From Alphaproteobacteria bacterium (GTDB lineage Bacteria; Pseudomonadota; Alphaproteobacteria; Rhodobacterales; Rhodobacteraceae), in assembly GCA_030425185.1 (NCBI GenBank), contig JAUIAU010000009.1, positions 29,589 through 93,588 on the forward strand: a DNA stretch of 64,000 nucleotides. The letters are read 5' to 3'. Shown here in pieces: positions 44,872-54,096 of the stretch. How positions within the stretch are numbered: the stretch's first letter is position 1; every line of letters starts with the position of its first letter. The notes under the pieces were generated by a model. It saw only the letters and a list, made by a program, of their open reading frames with translations, made no database searches and had not been told where the DNA came from. Position numbers and translations under genes: made by a program.

Positions 44872-44889
44872 CCAACCCGTCTCGTGCGA

Positions 44890-46572
44890 TCAGCCCGCGA
44901 CCGGTTCCAGACCGGGATGGGCGCGGCGGATCACGGGCGAGATCACCCGGTCCGAAATCGGCACGTCGATCAGCATGGAGCCCGTTCCCGCGGCGAAGCG
45001 GTCAATCAGATGCGACAGGTCCGCGAGGTCATCCAGCGTCGCAGCCTCCAGCCCGAAGCCGCGCGCGACGGCGGCCAGATCGGTGCGCCCGAACACCGCC
45101 CCCGCGTCCGACAGCCCCTCGGCGCGCAGCTTGTGGATCTCGGACCCGTAGGCCCCGTCATTGAGCGCGACGACGAGGACCCGCATGCCGTGCCTCTGCA
45201 TCGTCTCGAACTCCTGCACATGCATGAGCAGCGAGCCGTCGCCGTCGAACAGGACCACCGGCGTCTCCGGACGCGCCGCCGCCACCCCCATGGCGAAGGA
45301 CGTTCCGTTTCCGATAGCCCCGAACTCGCGGATCGTCAGGAACCGGTCCTGCGGCCGCGAGGGCATCTGCGCGAAGAAGTAGGAGCAGTGGCCGGATGAA
45401 TTGACCATCTCCCAATCTGCGGGCAGCGACGCGTCGAGGGCCCTGACCACCTCGCGCGGGTCGTGCACCCCCGGCGCGATGTCGAAACGGGCCCCGTCAG
45501 CGGGGGTTGTTGCAATGCGCTGCGCAAGGGCCGCGCCACGCGTAAAGGCCGGGCGCGGGGCGACAGCGGCGGTCAGCGCTTCGACCCCCAACCGGGCGTC
45601 AGCGCGCAAGTGGTGACGGGCGGCAGGCCGCCCCTGCGACCGGGCGACCGGGTCGAGATCGATCTGCAGGACGTCCGCCTTCGGCCAGAGCGCCCCGCCG
45701 TCCGCCGTGTGATGGGCCAGCGAGGCCCCCACCGCGATGACGAGATCAGCTTCCGCGAAAACGGCGCGGGCGGTCTCGGTCGAGAACCCGCCCGCGATCC
45801 CGAGGCAGCAGGGATCGTCATGGAAGAGCCCGCGCGCAGGCAGCGTCGTGGCCAGCGGTGCATCGAGACGCTCGGCCAGGGCCTGGCATGCGGGACCGGC
45901 CCCGGCTTCGACCGCGCCCATCCCGGCCACGATCACGATGCGCCGCGCGGCGTCAGTCACGGCAGCGGCGTCGGCGACGTCGTCGGGGTGGGGCGGCACC
46001 GGGCGCAGCCGCGGCAGCAGCGCGCGGGACGGCTCGGGCAGCGTCAGCGATCCGGACCAGACGCGCTCCTGCAGGTCGAACGGCACGCCCACCACGACGG
46101 GTCGCCGCTCGCGCCGGGCCTGAAGGAAGGCATCGCGCAGCGCGACAGGCATCCGCTCGACATGGTGCAGGGGCACGTAGGCCGCGCCGGTGGCGCTGAC
46201 GAAGGGGGCCTGGTCGATCCCCTGATTGTACCAGCCCTTCCCGACGGGCGCCTCGCCCGCGAAGACCACCATCGGCAATCGGGCGCGCACCGCCGCGGGC
46301 AGCGCGGTCATCAGCTGGGTCAGGCCGGGTCCGCAGGTGACCGTGGCAAAGCCGATATCGCCGGTCTTGCGCGCATAGGCCATTGCCGCTGCGGCCGCGC
46401 AATGCTCGTGGCGGACATAGATCATCCGCACCCCGGCCTCGGCGAGGCGGGTCGCCCAGTTCATGTTGGCATCGCCCAGCAGCGCGAAGCAGGTCCCGAC
46501 GCCTTCCTGCGCGGCGGTGCGGGCGAGAATATCGTAGACGTGCGGCGCCGGCACGCCCTGCGCTGCGGTCAT
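44890..46572 (-). CDS. Thiamine diphosphate-dependent enzyme, acetolactate synthase/decarboxylase type
   Basis: A 560-residue product from ATG 46572, behind a GGAGGAGAG site. The N-terminal PYR domain has MIYVRHEHCAAAAAMAYARK with the conserved activating Glu56. A central domain (about 195-330) has RRIVIVAGMGAVEAGAGPA. The C-terminal PP domain has the ThDP/Mg motif, beginning VVLFDGDGSLLMHV and ending ALNDGAYG (GDG...N). Expected chemistry is decarboxylation or carboligation of a 2-oxoacid. It overlaps the PrpF gene by ATGA and ends the tct operon. The substrate is likely an oxo-acid derived from the imported acid. Confidence 0.87.
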   Translation of the reverse strand: MTAAQGVPAPHVYDILARTAAQEGVGTCFALLGDANMNWATRLAEAGVRMIYVRHEHCAAAAAMAYARKTGDIGFATVTCGPGLTQLMTALPAAVRARLPMVVFAGEAPVGKGWYNQGIDQAPFVSATGAAYVPLHHVERMPVALRDAFLQARRERRPVVVGVPFDLQERVWSGSLTLPEPSRALLPRLRPVPPHPDDVADAAAVTDAARRIVIVAGMGAVEAGAGPACQALAERLDAPLATTLPARGLFHDDPCCLGIAGGFSTETARAVFAEADLVIAVGASLAHHTADGGALWPKADVLQIDLDPVARSQGRPAARHHLRADARLGVEALTAAVAPRPAFTRGAALAQRIATTPADGARFDIAPGVHDPREVVRALDASLPADWEMVNSSGHCSYFFAQMPSRPQDRFLTIREFGAIGNGTSFAMGVAAARPETPVVLFDGDGSLLMHVQEFETMQRHGMRVLVVALNDGAYGSEIHKLRAEGLSDAGAVFGRTDLAAVARGFGLEAATLDDLADLSHLIDRFAAGTGSMLIDVPISDRVISPVIRRAHPGLEPVAG

Positions 46573-47681
46573 GCGGCGCTCTCCTCCGTCTGCGGCGCCG
46601 CCAGCGCGGCGGCCGGCACCATCACCTCGCCCCGCGCGATCAGCCGGGCGGTCCGGATCACCCCTGCGGAGCGCAGTTCGAACCCGTTCGCGCCATGCGC
46701 GTAGTCGACGGTCACCTCCATCGTTCCCATCGGATGCTCGATCGAGACGACGGCGGGCTGCCCCTCGATCGGGCGCACCAACCCGTCGGCCACCGTGCCG
46801 GGGGTCAGCGCGCAGGCGGCAAGGCATTGCGACCCGGTCACGGCCAGCGTGGGATGGGTGTTCCACGGCATGAAGTAGCGGGCGCGGAAATGGCCGGTGT
46901 CAGCGGCGGCGCTGAGCAGGCCGATCTTCGGCGTCACCGACTTGGTCACGTCGCCGAAGCCCATCCGCCGCCCGGCCTCCATCCGGATCGCCTCCATCCT
47001 TGCAAAGAGCGCCTTGTCGGCGTCCAGCTCGGCGGCGCTTTCGCCCCCGGTCAGCCCGAAGTCCGACGCGCGCGCGATCATCATCGGCATCGCCACGTCC
47101 ATCAGGGTTACCTCGATGCCGTCGATGACGTCGCGCAGGTTGCCCGTCGGCAGCATGACGCCGCAGCGCGAGCCGATCACGTCGAGGAAGTTCAGCGCGA
47201 CGGGCGCGGCGGTGCCCGGCACCCCGTCGATGGCGGTCTCACCGTCGTAGCGGACTTGGCCTCCCGGCGTCTGGACGATGGCCTCGACGAGGGCACCGGT
47301 GTTCACCGCCCGGATGCGGACGCGGGTCTCGTCGCCCGTGACCGGGAGCAGCCCCATCTCGATGGCCGCAGGACCGACACCGACGAGAATGTTGCCGCAG
47401 GTCGGGCCGAAATCCACCAGCGGTTCATCCACCGCGACCTGGGCGAAGAAATAGTCCACGTCCGCCTGCGGATCGGCCGAGCGGGACAGCATGGCGACCT
47501 TGGTCGTCACGGCGCTGCCACCGCCCAGCCCGTCGATGTTGCGCGGGTTGCCGGCCCCGACCACCGCCACCAGGACGCGGGCGAGCGCATCGCGGTCCTC
47601 GGGCAGGTCGGCGCGGTTGAAGTATGGCCCGCGCGAGGATCCGCCCCGCAGGAAGAGGAAGGGAACAGGTGTCTGTGTCAT
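46569..47681 (-). CDS. PrpF-family isomerase (4-oxalomesaconate tautomerase/methylaconitate isomerase-like)
   Basis: A 370-residue product from ATG 47681. The PrpF start PVPFLFLRGGSSRGPYFNRA and DGLGGGSAVTTKVAMLSRS are clear, with FGPTCGNILVGVGPAAIEMG carrying the family cysteine and PTLAVTGSQCLAACALTPGT the second catalytic cysteine. These proteins move a double bond by a 1,3-proton shift in unsaturated di- or tricarboxylates: 2-methylaconitate, 4-oxalomesaconate or aconitate. Coupled by 4-bp overlaps to the TctA gene upstream and the ThDP enzyme gene downstream. This supports an aconitate-like pathway intermediate. Confidence 0.88.
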   Translation of the reverse strand: MTQTPVPFLFLRGGSSRGPYFNRADLPEDRDALARVLVAVVGAGNPRNIDGLGGGSAVTTKVAMLSRSADPQADVDYFFAQVAVDEPLVDFGPTCGNILVGVGPAAIEMGLLPVTGDETRVRIRAVNTGALVEAIVQTPGGQVRYDGETAIDGVPGTAAPVALNFLDVIGSRCGVMLPTGNLRDVIDGIEVTLMDVAMPMMIARASDFGLTGGESAAELDADKALFARMEAIRMEAGRRMGFGDVTKSVTPKIGLLSAAADTGHFRARYFMPWNTHPTLAVTGSQCLAACALTPGTVADGLVRPIEGQPAVVSIEHPMGTMEVTVDYAHGANGFELRSAGVIRTARLIARGEVMVPAAALAAPQTEESAA

Positions 47682-49699
47682 GTCAGCGGCCACGGCATTT
47701 TGGGATAGAAGGCTTGCAGCAGGCCCGGCGGGAAATCGCGGCCCAGCGTCCAGGCGAGGAAGCACATGAAGGCGACCCCGAGGGCGGAGAACAGCAGCAC
47801 GCGACCCCAGCCCAACCCGGCCCGGACCCGGAAGAACGCCAGCAGGAAAGCCGCAAGTCCGAGAATGAACCCGACCAGCGACGAGGCGATCAGCAGTCCG
47901 ACGAACCAGCCCAGCGTGGACCAGAGGCCATGCGGCGCCTCGGCATCCTCGCCCCCGGTCTCGAGGTCGGCGAAGACCGCGTGGCCCTCGGGTGCGCGCA
48001 TCATCTTCAGGAGCAGCAGCAGGCAGCAGATCAGCGTGATCGCGCCCACCGTGACCGGGAAGATCTTGTCGCCCATCCGGCTGATGGTCAGGGCGTCGAT
48101 CCAGGCGACCGAGAGGTAGGCGGTGATCAGCAGCAGGAAGACCATCGGGCCGCGCTTGGCACCAGTCGGCGCGTTGTCGTTCCCGAGGATATGCTTGGCC
48201 TGCCGGATGCCGACGACGACCGAGATCACGGTCAGGGCAAGCAGGGCCAGCGACAGCGGCGAGGCGATGTACTCGATCCCGGCCTCGAAGCTGCGCCGGA
48301 ACCGGGAGCTGGCGATCTGGTTCGCCATATTGGCGAAGGACTCCGCCTGGTGCGACAGCACGAAGCCGATCAGGAAGGCGGGGCGGGAGTAATCGAAGCG
48401 CCGCAGGAAGATGCCGAGCAGACCGATGGCGACCAGCGCGGCGAGATCCTCGAGCTGCTGGCTCGACTGGAAGGCCGCGAAAGCGATGATCATGAAGAGA
48501 AACGGCGCGAGCAGCGTGAACCGGATGGTGGTCAGCTTCGCGATCGGCGTCGACAGCAGGATGCACAGCCCGGCCCCGACCACGTTGGCCAGCGCGAGCG
48601 ACCAGACGATGGTGTAGGTGATGTCGAGGTTGTTGCGCACCATGTGCGGGCCGGGATCGTAGCCCAGCAGCGCAAGCCCGCCGAGGAACACCGCCATCGA
48701 CCCCGAGCCGGGAATGCCGAAGATCAGGGTCGGGACGAGGCCGCCGCCTTCCTTCGCGTTGTTCGAGCTTTCCGGTCCGATCACGCCGCGGATGTCACCG
48801 CTGCCGAACTTCGACTTGTCGCGCGCCGTCTGCACCGTGAAGCCATAGGCGATCCAGTCCACGACCGACCCGCCGAGACCCGGGATCACCCCGACGATCA
48901 CGCCGATGGCCGAGCATTTCACCGACAGCCACTTGTTGCGCCACCAGTCCCGCACGCCGTCGAGCCAGCCCTTGCCGAGACCGCCGTCGCGCGAGATGGC
49001 GCGATCCTGGCGGAGCAGCGAGACGATTTCGGGGATGGCGTAGATGCCGAGGCCGATGATGACCAGTTGCAGGCCGTCGACGAGATAGGGAAAGTCGTAG
49101 CTCGCCATGCGCAGGCTGCCGCCCGCACCCGCCGCGCCGATGGTGCCCACCATCAGACCCAGCCCGGCGGCGACCAGGCCCTTCAGCGGCACGCGTCCGG
49201 CGAGGATGGCCACCATGGACAGGCCGAGGATGGTGATCATCAGCATTTCGGGCAGGCCGAACGCGAGGATCAGCGGCCGGGCGAAGAAGATGAAGAAGGT
49301 CAGGATCGTCGCGCCCAGCAGGCCGCCGAACAGCGAGCTGGCGAAGGCCGCGGCCAGCGCCCGGGCGGCCTCGCCCTTGCGGGCCAGTGGAAAGCCGTCG
49401 AGCACCGTCGCCTGGCTGGCGGTCGAGCCCGGAATGCCGAGCAGCACCGACGAGAAGGTGTCCGACGTCGGGATCACGGCGATCAGGCCGACCATCAGCG
49501 CGAGGCCCGAGACCGGCTCCATGCCGAACATGAAGGGCAGGACGAGCGACAGGCCCGCGATGCCACCGAGGCCGGGCAACACGCCGATCGAGAGGCCGAG
49601 CAGCACGCCGGTCACGAGGAAGAGGAACTGCTGGGGTTGCAGCACGAGGGTCAGCGCCTCGCCCAGCGCGGGCAAAGCGGTCGCGAGCAGGTCCATCAC
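47678..49699 (-). CDS. tctA: Tripartite tricarboxylate transporter permease, TctA-TctB fusion
   Basis: The 673-residue membrane protein is longer than TctA alone (about 500). Residues 1-500 have VLLGLSIGVLPGLGGIAGLS, AVIPTSDTFSSVLLGIPGS and IGVIVGVIPGLGGSVVDWIA, the TctA motifs. The last 150 residues (from about MVFLLLITAYLSVAWIDALT) are four TctB-like helices. It forms the whole membrane part of a TTT importer. The start may be GTG 49699 (AAGGA eight bases upstream) or ATG 49696. It lies downstream of the binding-protein gene and is coupled to prpF-like by ATGA. Confidence 0.92.
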   Translation of the reverse strand: MMDLLATALPALGEALTLVLQPQQFLFLVTGVLLGLSIGVLPGLGGIAGLSLVLPFMFGMEPVSGLALMVGLIAVIPTSDTFSSVLLGIPGSTASQATVLDGFPLARKGEAARALAAAFASSLFGGLLGATILTFFIFFARPLILAFGLPEMLMITILGLSMVAILAGRVPLKGLVAAGLGLMVGTIGAAGAGGSLRMASYDFPYLVDGLQLVIIGLGIYAIPEIVSLLRQDRAISRDGGLGKGWLDGVRDWWRNKWLSVKCSAIGVIVGVIPGLGGSVVDWIAYGFTVQTARDKSKFGSGDIRGVIGPESSNNAKEGGGLVPTLIFGIPGSGSMAVFLGGLALLGYDPGPHMVRNNLDITYTIVWSLALANVVGAGLCILLSTPIAKLTTIRFTLLAPFLFMIIAFAAFQSSQQLEDLAALVAIGLLGIFLRRFDYSRPAFLIGFVLSHQAESFANMANQIASSRFRRSFEAGIEYIASPLSLALLALTVISVVVGIRQAKHILGNDNAPTGAKRGPMVFLLLITAYLSVAWIDALTISRMGDKIFPVTVGAITLICCLLLLLKMMRAPEGHAVFADLETGGEDAEAPHGLWSTLGWFVGLLIASSLVGFILGLAAFLLAFFRVRAGLGWGRVLLFSALGVAFMCFLAWTLGRDFPPGLLQAFYPKMPWPLT

Positions 49700-49779
49700 G
49701 GGCTTGGTCCTTGGTCGGCGTCAGAAGGGGACCCGCCCCCCGTCGCAAGCCGGGGGGCGGACAGTTCGGGCGGGCCGGA

Positions 49780-50892
49780 TTACTCCATCGTCACGCCGTA
49801 GTCGGACTTCAGCCAGTCGAGGACGTAGGCCTTCGACTCGTCGCTCACCGTGGTTGCCTGATCCGAGGCACTGATCGCCCCGTTGCCGGTCAGCTGCGGG
49901 TAGACGCCCAGTTCGGCTGCCGCCAGTTCGGCGAAGTCGGGACGGGCGATGATGTCCTGCAGCGCCTTGGTGTAGGTCGCCACGACGTCATCCGACGCAG
50001 TGCCCGGCAGGTAGACCATCTTCTGGGCCGCGAAGCCCGCGATGAAGAAGGCCTTGTAGGCTTCCCAGGCGGTGCCTTCGGTCGAGCAGGCCGCAGTGGC
50101 CTCGCAGACTTCCTTGAAGCTCGGCATGTCGGGGAAGGTCGGATCCCGGACGATCTCGCCGGCGTCGTTGAGGGCGCCGTAGCTGAACACCGGAACGGCC
50201 ATGCCGCTCTCGACCATCGGAACCACCGAGCGCAGGTAGGCGGACGAGGTCTGGTAGTCGATGTTGGCTTCGCCGCGCTCGAACATCAGACGGCCGTCGC
50301 CGCGGCCTTCGATGCCGAACACCGGGTCAACGGTCAGGCCGAGCAGCTTGAACGCCAGCAGCGGCACGAGGTCGAGCGTCGTCGCGCCCTGCGAGCCGTA
50401 GAGGAAGTCCACGTCGGTGAAGGCGTCCATGTCGCCGTCATAGTCCGCGCCGAGGTCGCCGGGCAGGTAGACGACGCCGCCGGTGCCCGAGGCGAGAACC
50501 GGACGCCAGTCCTTGTACTCGTACCGCACGCGCGGGTCGCCGAGCAGGTAGGGGAACTGGGTCGAGCCGGAGGTGCCGAAGATCAGCGTGCCGTCATCGG
50601 TCGTCTGCTCCTGGAACCAGTTTGCGCCGGCGGTCGAGCCCGCGCCGGGGCGGTAGCGCACCACGACGGTCGGGTTGCCCGGCAGATGCTCGCTGAGCAG
50701 CGGCGCGAAGAAGTTGGCCCAGCGCGCCGAGCCGCCCGATTCCGAGAACGGGATCACGAATTCGACGGTCTTGCCCGCGAAATCCACCCCGCCGTGCCCG
50801 CCAGCGATGGCGGTCGTGCCCATCGCCATTGCCGCGACACCGGCCACGGCCCCAAGTGCGGCGCCACGCACCGCCTGAAGAATGTCTGTCAT
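49780..50892 (-). CDS. tctC: Tripartite tricarboxylate transporter substrate-binding protein
   Basis: The 370-residue periplasmic protein has a signal peptide (MTDILQAVRGAALGAVAGV up to about IAGG). The TctC/Bug family motif VEFVIPFSESGGSARWANFF and GNPTVVVRYRPGAGSTAGAN follow, and VSDESKAYVLDWLK lies near the end. It captures the substrate for the TctA-TctB permease encoded downstream. It is longer than average and shows the relaxed sequence usual in distant Bug members. It is the first gene of the tctC-tctAB-prpF-ThDP operon. Confidence 0.88.
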   Translation of the reverse strand: MTDILQAVRGAALGAVAGVAAMAMGTTAIAGGHGGVDFAGKTVEFVIPFSESGGSARWANFFAPLLSEHLPGNPTVVVRYRPGAGSTAGANWFQEQTTDDGTLIFGTSGSTQFPYLLGDPRVRYEYKDWRPVLASGTGGVVYLPGDLGADYDGDMDAFTDVDFLYGSQGATTLDLVPLLAFKLLGLTVDPVFGIEGRGDGRLMFERGEANIDYQTSSAYLRSVVPMVESGMAVPVFSYGALNDAGEIVRDPTFPDMPSFKEVCEATAACSTEGTAWEAYKAFFIAGFAAQKMVYLPGTASDDVVATYTKALQDIIARPDFAELAAAELGVYPQLTGNGAISASDQATTVSDESKAYVLDWLKSDYGVTME

Positions 50893-51152
50893 GTTGTCCT
50901 CCCGGTTGCGCGGGAGCGACCGGCAAGACGGACCCGTGCGGTTCCGGCCAATGCCGAACCGCTACACGCCTGATCTTGCGAAAGAACTCGCTCCCTAGTG
51001 CGACAGAATGTTTCACGCGCCGTGGGAAGCGGCAAACGAATAATTCTTAGCGATTAATGAATCTAATGCAGGTTTCTTCGCGGATGCGGCGCAGGTGCAC
51101 GCAGAAGGTGTGCTGCGCGCGCTTCTTTCTGCCTGTGCAGCGTCCCCGGACC
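50893..51152. promoter_or_regulatory. Intergenic region upstream of tctC with hairpin and AT-rich patch
   Basis: This 260-base gap separates tctC from the 3' end of the gamma-glutamyltransferase-like gene; both lie on the minus strand. CGGTTCCGGC-CAAT-GCCGAACCG (50939-50961, one bulged base) forms an inverted repeat in the tctC leader. An AT-rich stretch at about 51029-51068 is the probable promoter region. No clear -35/-10 pair and no GntR-type TTTGTAT motif was seen. No coding sequence was found. Confidence 0.35.
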
Positions 51153-52943
51153 TCAGCGCCCGATGGCATAGGCCTGCATCAGGCGCGGTGTCGCGGCGCC
51201 GCGCAGCAGGCCTTCCGGGCTGCGGCTGGTCGCGGTCAGCCGGCCGGCGGCCCATGGGGCGGACACCTCCAGCCGGTGCCCCCGGGTCCGCAGCGCGTCC
51301 AGCACGGCTTCGCCGAACGCCGGTTCGGCCAGCAGGTGAGCGGGCTTCGTGCCACGCGGGTAGAAGCTGGCCTGCAGGTGGGCGGTGTGGAACAGCGGCG
51401 CGTCGATGGCCTCCTGCAGGTTCATGCCGTGGTGAATGACCCGCAGCAGGAAGCTGGCCTGCCACTGGTCCTGCTGGTCCCCTCCGGGGGTGCCGAACGC
51501 TAGCCGGGTGCCGCCGGGAGCCTCCGCCATCGACGGCGACAGCGTCGTCCGCGGCCGGGCACCGGGGGTCAGCGAGGTCGGCAGACCGGGATCGAGCCAG
51601 AACATCTGTGCCCGCGTGTTGAGCGGCACGCCGAGACCCGGGACGACCGGGTTCGACTGCAGCCAGCCGCCCGACGGTGTGCCCGAGAACATGTTGCCCC
51701 AGCGGTCGATGACGTCGATGTGGACCGTGTCGCCGCGCCGACCGGTCAGGTGGGCCATCGTCGGCTCGCCCGCGCCCACCCCCGGCCCCGCCTCGGGTTT
51801 GCGCGCGGCCCGGGCGAGGAACGCGGCGGCAAGGTCTTCGAGCCCGGGCAGATCGCCGGGCCGCTGGTCATGCGACGCGGTCTCGCCGATCAGCGCGCGG
51901 CGGGCACGGGCGTAGTCCTTCGACAGGAGAGTTGCGGCGGGGATGTCGAAATGCTCGGGGTCGCCGTAATAGGCTTCGCGGTCCGCGAAGGCGAGCTTCA
52001 GCGCCTCGGCCACGCGGTGGACGAAGGCATCGCCGACGGGGTCGAGATCGCCGAGCCCGGTCTCCTCGAGCATGTTCAGCGTTTGCAGAAGGACCGGGCC
52101 CTGTGTCCAGAATCCTCCCTTCCAGACGGTCCAGCCATGGTGGGTGGTCGAGACGGCCGGTTCCGTGGTGGCACGCCACCCCGCCATGTCCTGCCCGGTC
52201 AGCACTCCCTTGCGGCGTCCGCCGGCGGCATCCATCACGCAGGCATCGCGCAGGTAGGTGTCGATGTGCTCGGCCACGAACCCGTCGTAGAAGGCGCGGC
52301 GGGCCGCCTCGATCTGGGCTTCGCGGCCCGTGACGGCCTCCGCCTCTGACAGAAGGCGCTCCCAGAAATCGGCCAGCGCCGGATTGGCGAACAGGGTGCC
52401 CGGCTCCGGCGCCGCACCGCCCGGCATCCAGACCTCGGCGGAGGTCGGCCATTCGGCCCGGAAGAACTCGGTCAGTCCCGCGATGGTGGCACTGACGCGC
52501 GCCAGCACGGGGTGGCCATGCCGGGCATAGTGGATGGCGGGCTCCATCACCTCGCGCAGCGGCAGGCGGCCGTGGTCCCGCAGCAGCAGCATCCACGCGT
52601 CGAAGGCGCCCGGCACCACCGTTGCCAGCAGGCCCGATCCCGGGATCAGGTCCAGCCCTTCGGACCGGTAGTGGGCGATCGTGGCTCCGGCGGGGGCCGT
52701 GCCCTGCCCGCAATACATGGTCGGCGCGGCGTCGCCCGCCCCGCGCCAGAGCGCGGGCATGTCCCCGAGCGGTCCGTTCAGATGCGGCTCGACCACGTTC
52801 AGCGTGAAGCCCATGCCCGCAGCGGCATCCGCCGCGGTGCCGCCCGCTTCCAGCAGTTTCATCCCCACGGCCGAGGCAATCCAGTGCGTCGAGGCCGTCA
52901 TGCCGAAGGTTCCGGCCAGTTCAGGACGGGTGGTAAAGCTCAT
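51153..52943 (-). CDS. Gamma-glutamyltransferase family protein without signal peptide
   Basis: The 596-residue Ntn-hydrolase contains GTAADAAAGMGFTLNVVEPH in the N-terminal large-subunit region. GDTVHIDVIDRWGNMFSGTP carries Thr406, the expected autoprocessing site and nucleophile at the start of the small subunit. SPSMAEAPGGTRLAFGTPGG forms the oxyanion/glycine-rich part. No signal peptide is present, so unlike classical GGT it should act in the cytosol, perhaps as an amidohydrolase or acylase on an amide-linked substrate. ATG 52943 overlaps the AbrB-type gene by ATGA. Confidence 0.85.
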   Translation of the reverse strand: MSFTTRPELAGTFGMTASTHWIASAVGMKLLEAGGTAADAAAGMGFTLNVVEPHLNGPLGDMPALWRGAGDAAPTMYCGQGTAPAGATIAHYRSEGLDLIPGSGLLATVVPGAFDAWMLLLRDHGRLPLREVMEPAIHYARHGHPVLARVSATIAGLTEFFRAEWPTSAEVWMPGGAAPEPGTLFANPALADFWERLLSEAEAVTGREAQIEAARRAFYDGFVAEHIDTYLRDACVMDAAGGRRKGVLTGQDMAGWRATTEPAVSTTHHGWTVWKGGFWTQGPVLLQTLNMLEETGLGDLDPVGDAFVHRVAEALKLAFADREAYYGDPEHFDIPAATLLSKDYARARRALIGETASHDQRPGDLPGLEDLAAAFLARAARKPEAGPGVGAGEPTMAHLTGRRGDTVHIDVIDRWGNMFSGTPSGGWLQSNPVVPGLGVPLNTRAQMFWLDPGLPTSLTPGARPRTTLSPSMAEAPGGTRLAFGTPGGDQQDQWQASFLLRVIHHGMNLQEAIDAPLFHTAHLQASFYPRGTKPAHLLAEPAFGEAVLDALRTRGHRLEVSAPWAAGRLTATSRSPEGLLRGAATPRLMQAYAIGR

Positions 52944-54016
52944 TTCCGCGACTCCCTTTCGGTGGCGTCCCGCGTCGCCCGGAACAGGCGCGCAGCCAGC
53001 GGCGCCCCGGTGATGACGAGCAGGACGCGCGTCAGATGATGGACGATGACATAGCCCAGGTCCGCCCCGACGATGATCGCCAGCACCGTCATCTCGGCCT
53101 GCCCGCCGGGCGCGAAGGCTAGGAAACCGGCGACCGGCGACGAGGCGAGACCGAAGAGCACGACAACCTCGGTGAAGGCGGCAGCGAGGGCGGCGAGGAT
53201 CAGGACGAAGACCACGCCCGCGAGAACGTCGCGGCGCAATTCGTACAGCGTGACACCGACGTAGCCGACCCCGATCCCGAGACCGATGAAGTACTGCGCG
53301 GTGACGATGGCCTCGGCGGGCGGACGGAAATGGATGATGCCGCCCAGCGACAGGGCGGCGGTCACGATCATCGGGCCGAGAATGGAGGCCCCGAAGAGGC
53401 CGATCCTCTCGCCGCCTTTCCAGCCGACCAGCGCCGCGACGGCCATCAGGACCAGTTCGTGCCACGGCAGGGTCGATGCCGGGGCGCCGATGGGGTTCGA
53501 CAAGGCGGCCCCGAAACCCTGCGTCAGAATGATCGGCGCGACGGTGACGATGATCAGCACGCGCGTGGCATGGATCAGGGACAGCGCGCGGACGTCGCCC
53601 CCGGCCTCCTGACCGAAGATCACCATGTCCTGCAGCCCGCCCGGCATCGAGGCATACCACGAGGTGACGCGGTCGAAGCCGCAGACACGATGGAAGAACG
53701 GCACGCCGATCAGGCCGATCAGGGCGATGTAGAGCGGGATCAGCGCGACCGAAGCGGCCATCTGCGGCAGCTTGGCGACGACCTCGGGGGTCAGGGATGC
53801 CCCGACGGCCACCCCGAGGATGGTGCGGGCGGCGACGCCGATCTGCCCCAGCCCCTTCAGCGGCAGACCCGCCAGCGCCCCGACAAGGCAGGCCGCCATC
53901 GGACCGAACAGGAACGGCAGCGGCAGACCCAGCCCCCAGAACACCCCCGCACCGACCAGCGCCAGACCTGCGGTCATGGCCCGGCGGGCGAGCGGCGAGA
54001 GCGAGGCGAGGGGCAT
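52940..54016 (-). CDS. AbrB-family integral membrane protein (AmoA-like duplication)
   Basis: A 358-residue protein with about ten helices in two repeats. The first has FLFGPMAACLVGALAGLPL, GVAVGASLTPEVVAKLPQ, and MPGGLQDMVIFGQEAGGDVR; the second has AQYFIGLGIGVGYVGVTLYE and AFAPGGQAEMTVLAIIVGAD. The duplicated PGG motif is the hallmark of the membrane AbrB family, often misnamed ammonia monooxygenase or transcriptional regulator. Function unknown; relatives sit near carboxylate transport genes. First gene of the minus-strand operon, divergent from GntR. Start ATG 54016 gives MPLASLSPLARRAM. Confidence 0.82.
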   Translation of the reverse strand: MPLASLSPLARRAMTAGLALVGAGVFWGLGLPLPFLFGPMAACLVGALAGLPLKGLGQIGVAARTILGVAVGASLTPEVVAKLPQMAASVALIPLYIALIGLIGVPFFHRVCGFDRVTSWYASMPGGLQDMVIFGQEAGGDVRALSLIHATRVLIIVTVAPIILTQGFGAALSNPIGAPASTLPWHELVLMAVAALVGWKGGERIGLFGASILGPMIVTAALSLGGIIHFRPPAEAIVTAQYFIGLGIGVGYVGVTLYELRRDVLAGVVFVLILAALAAAFTEVVVLFGLASSPVAGFLAFAPGGQAEMTVLAIIVGADLGYVIVHHLTRVLLVITGAPLAARLFRATRDATERESRK

Positions 54017-54041
54017 GGCGGGACCGGGGTCGTTGACGGAC

Positions 54042-54073
54042 TTTGTATCCGCTTGTATGCACACGGATGCAAA
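54042..54073. promoter_or_regulatory. GntR operator candidate in divergent promoter
   Basis: TTTGTATCCG (54042-54051) and CGGATGCAAA (54064-54073) form an inverted repeat matching at 9 of 10 positions with a 12-base spacer. The spacer itself contains a third related element, TTGTATGC (54053-54060). It lies 25 bases from the AbrB-type gene start on one side and 23 bases from the GntR start on the other, so it could control both transcripts. Confidence 0.6.
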
Positions 54074-54096
54074 TTGGCAATCCAAAGGATCATCCC

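Noticed and set aside
50939..50961. Rho-independent terminator before tctC
   Set aside because: The hairpin lacks a T-run on either strand and lies in the tctC leader; it is listed only as an inverted repeat.
52940..54016. DNA-binding AbrB regulator or ammonia monooxygenase
   Set aside because: The protein is an integral membrane duplication with PGG motifs; it has no swapped-hairpin DNA-binding domain and no monooxygenase ligands.
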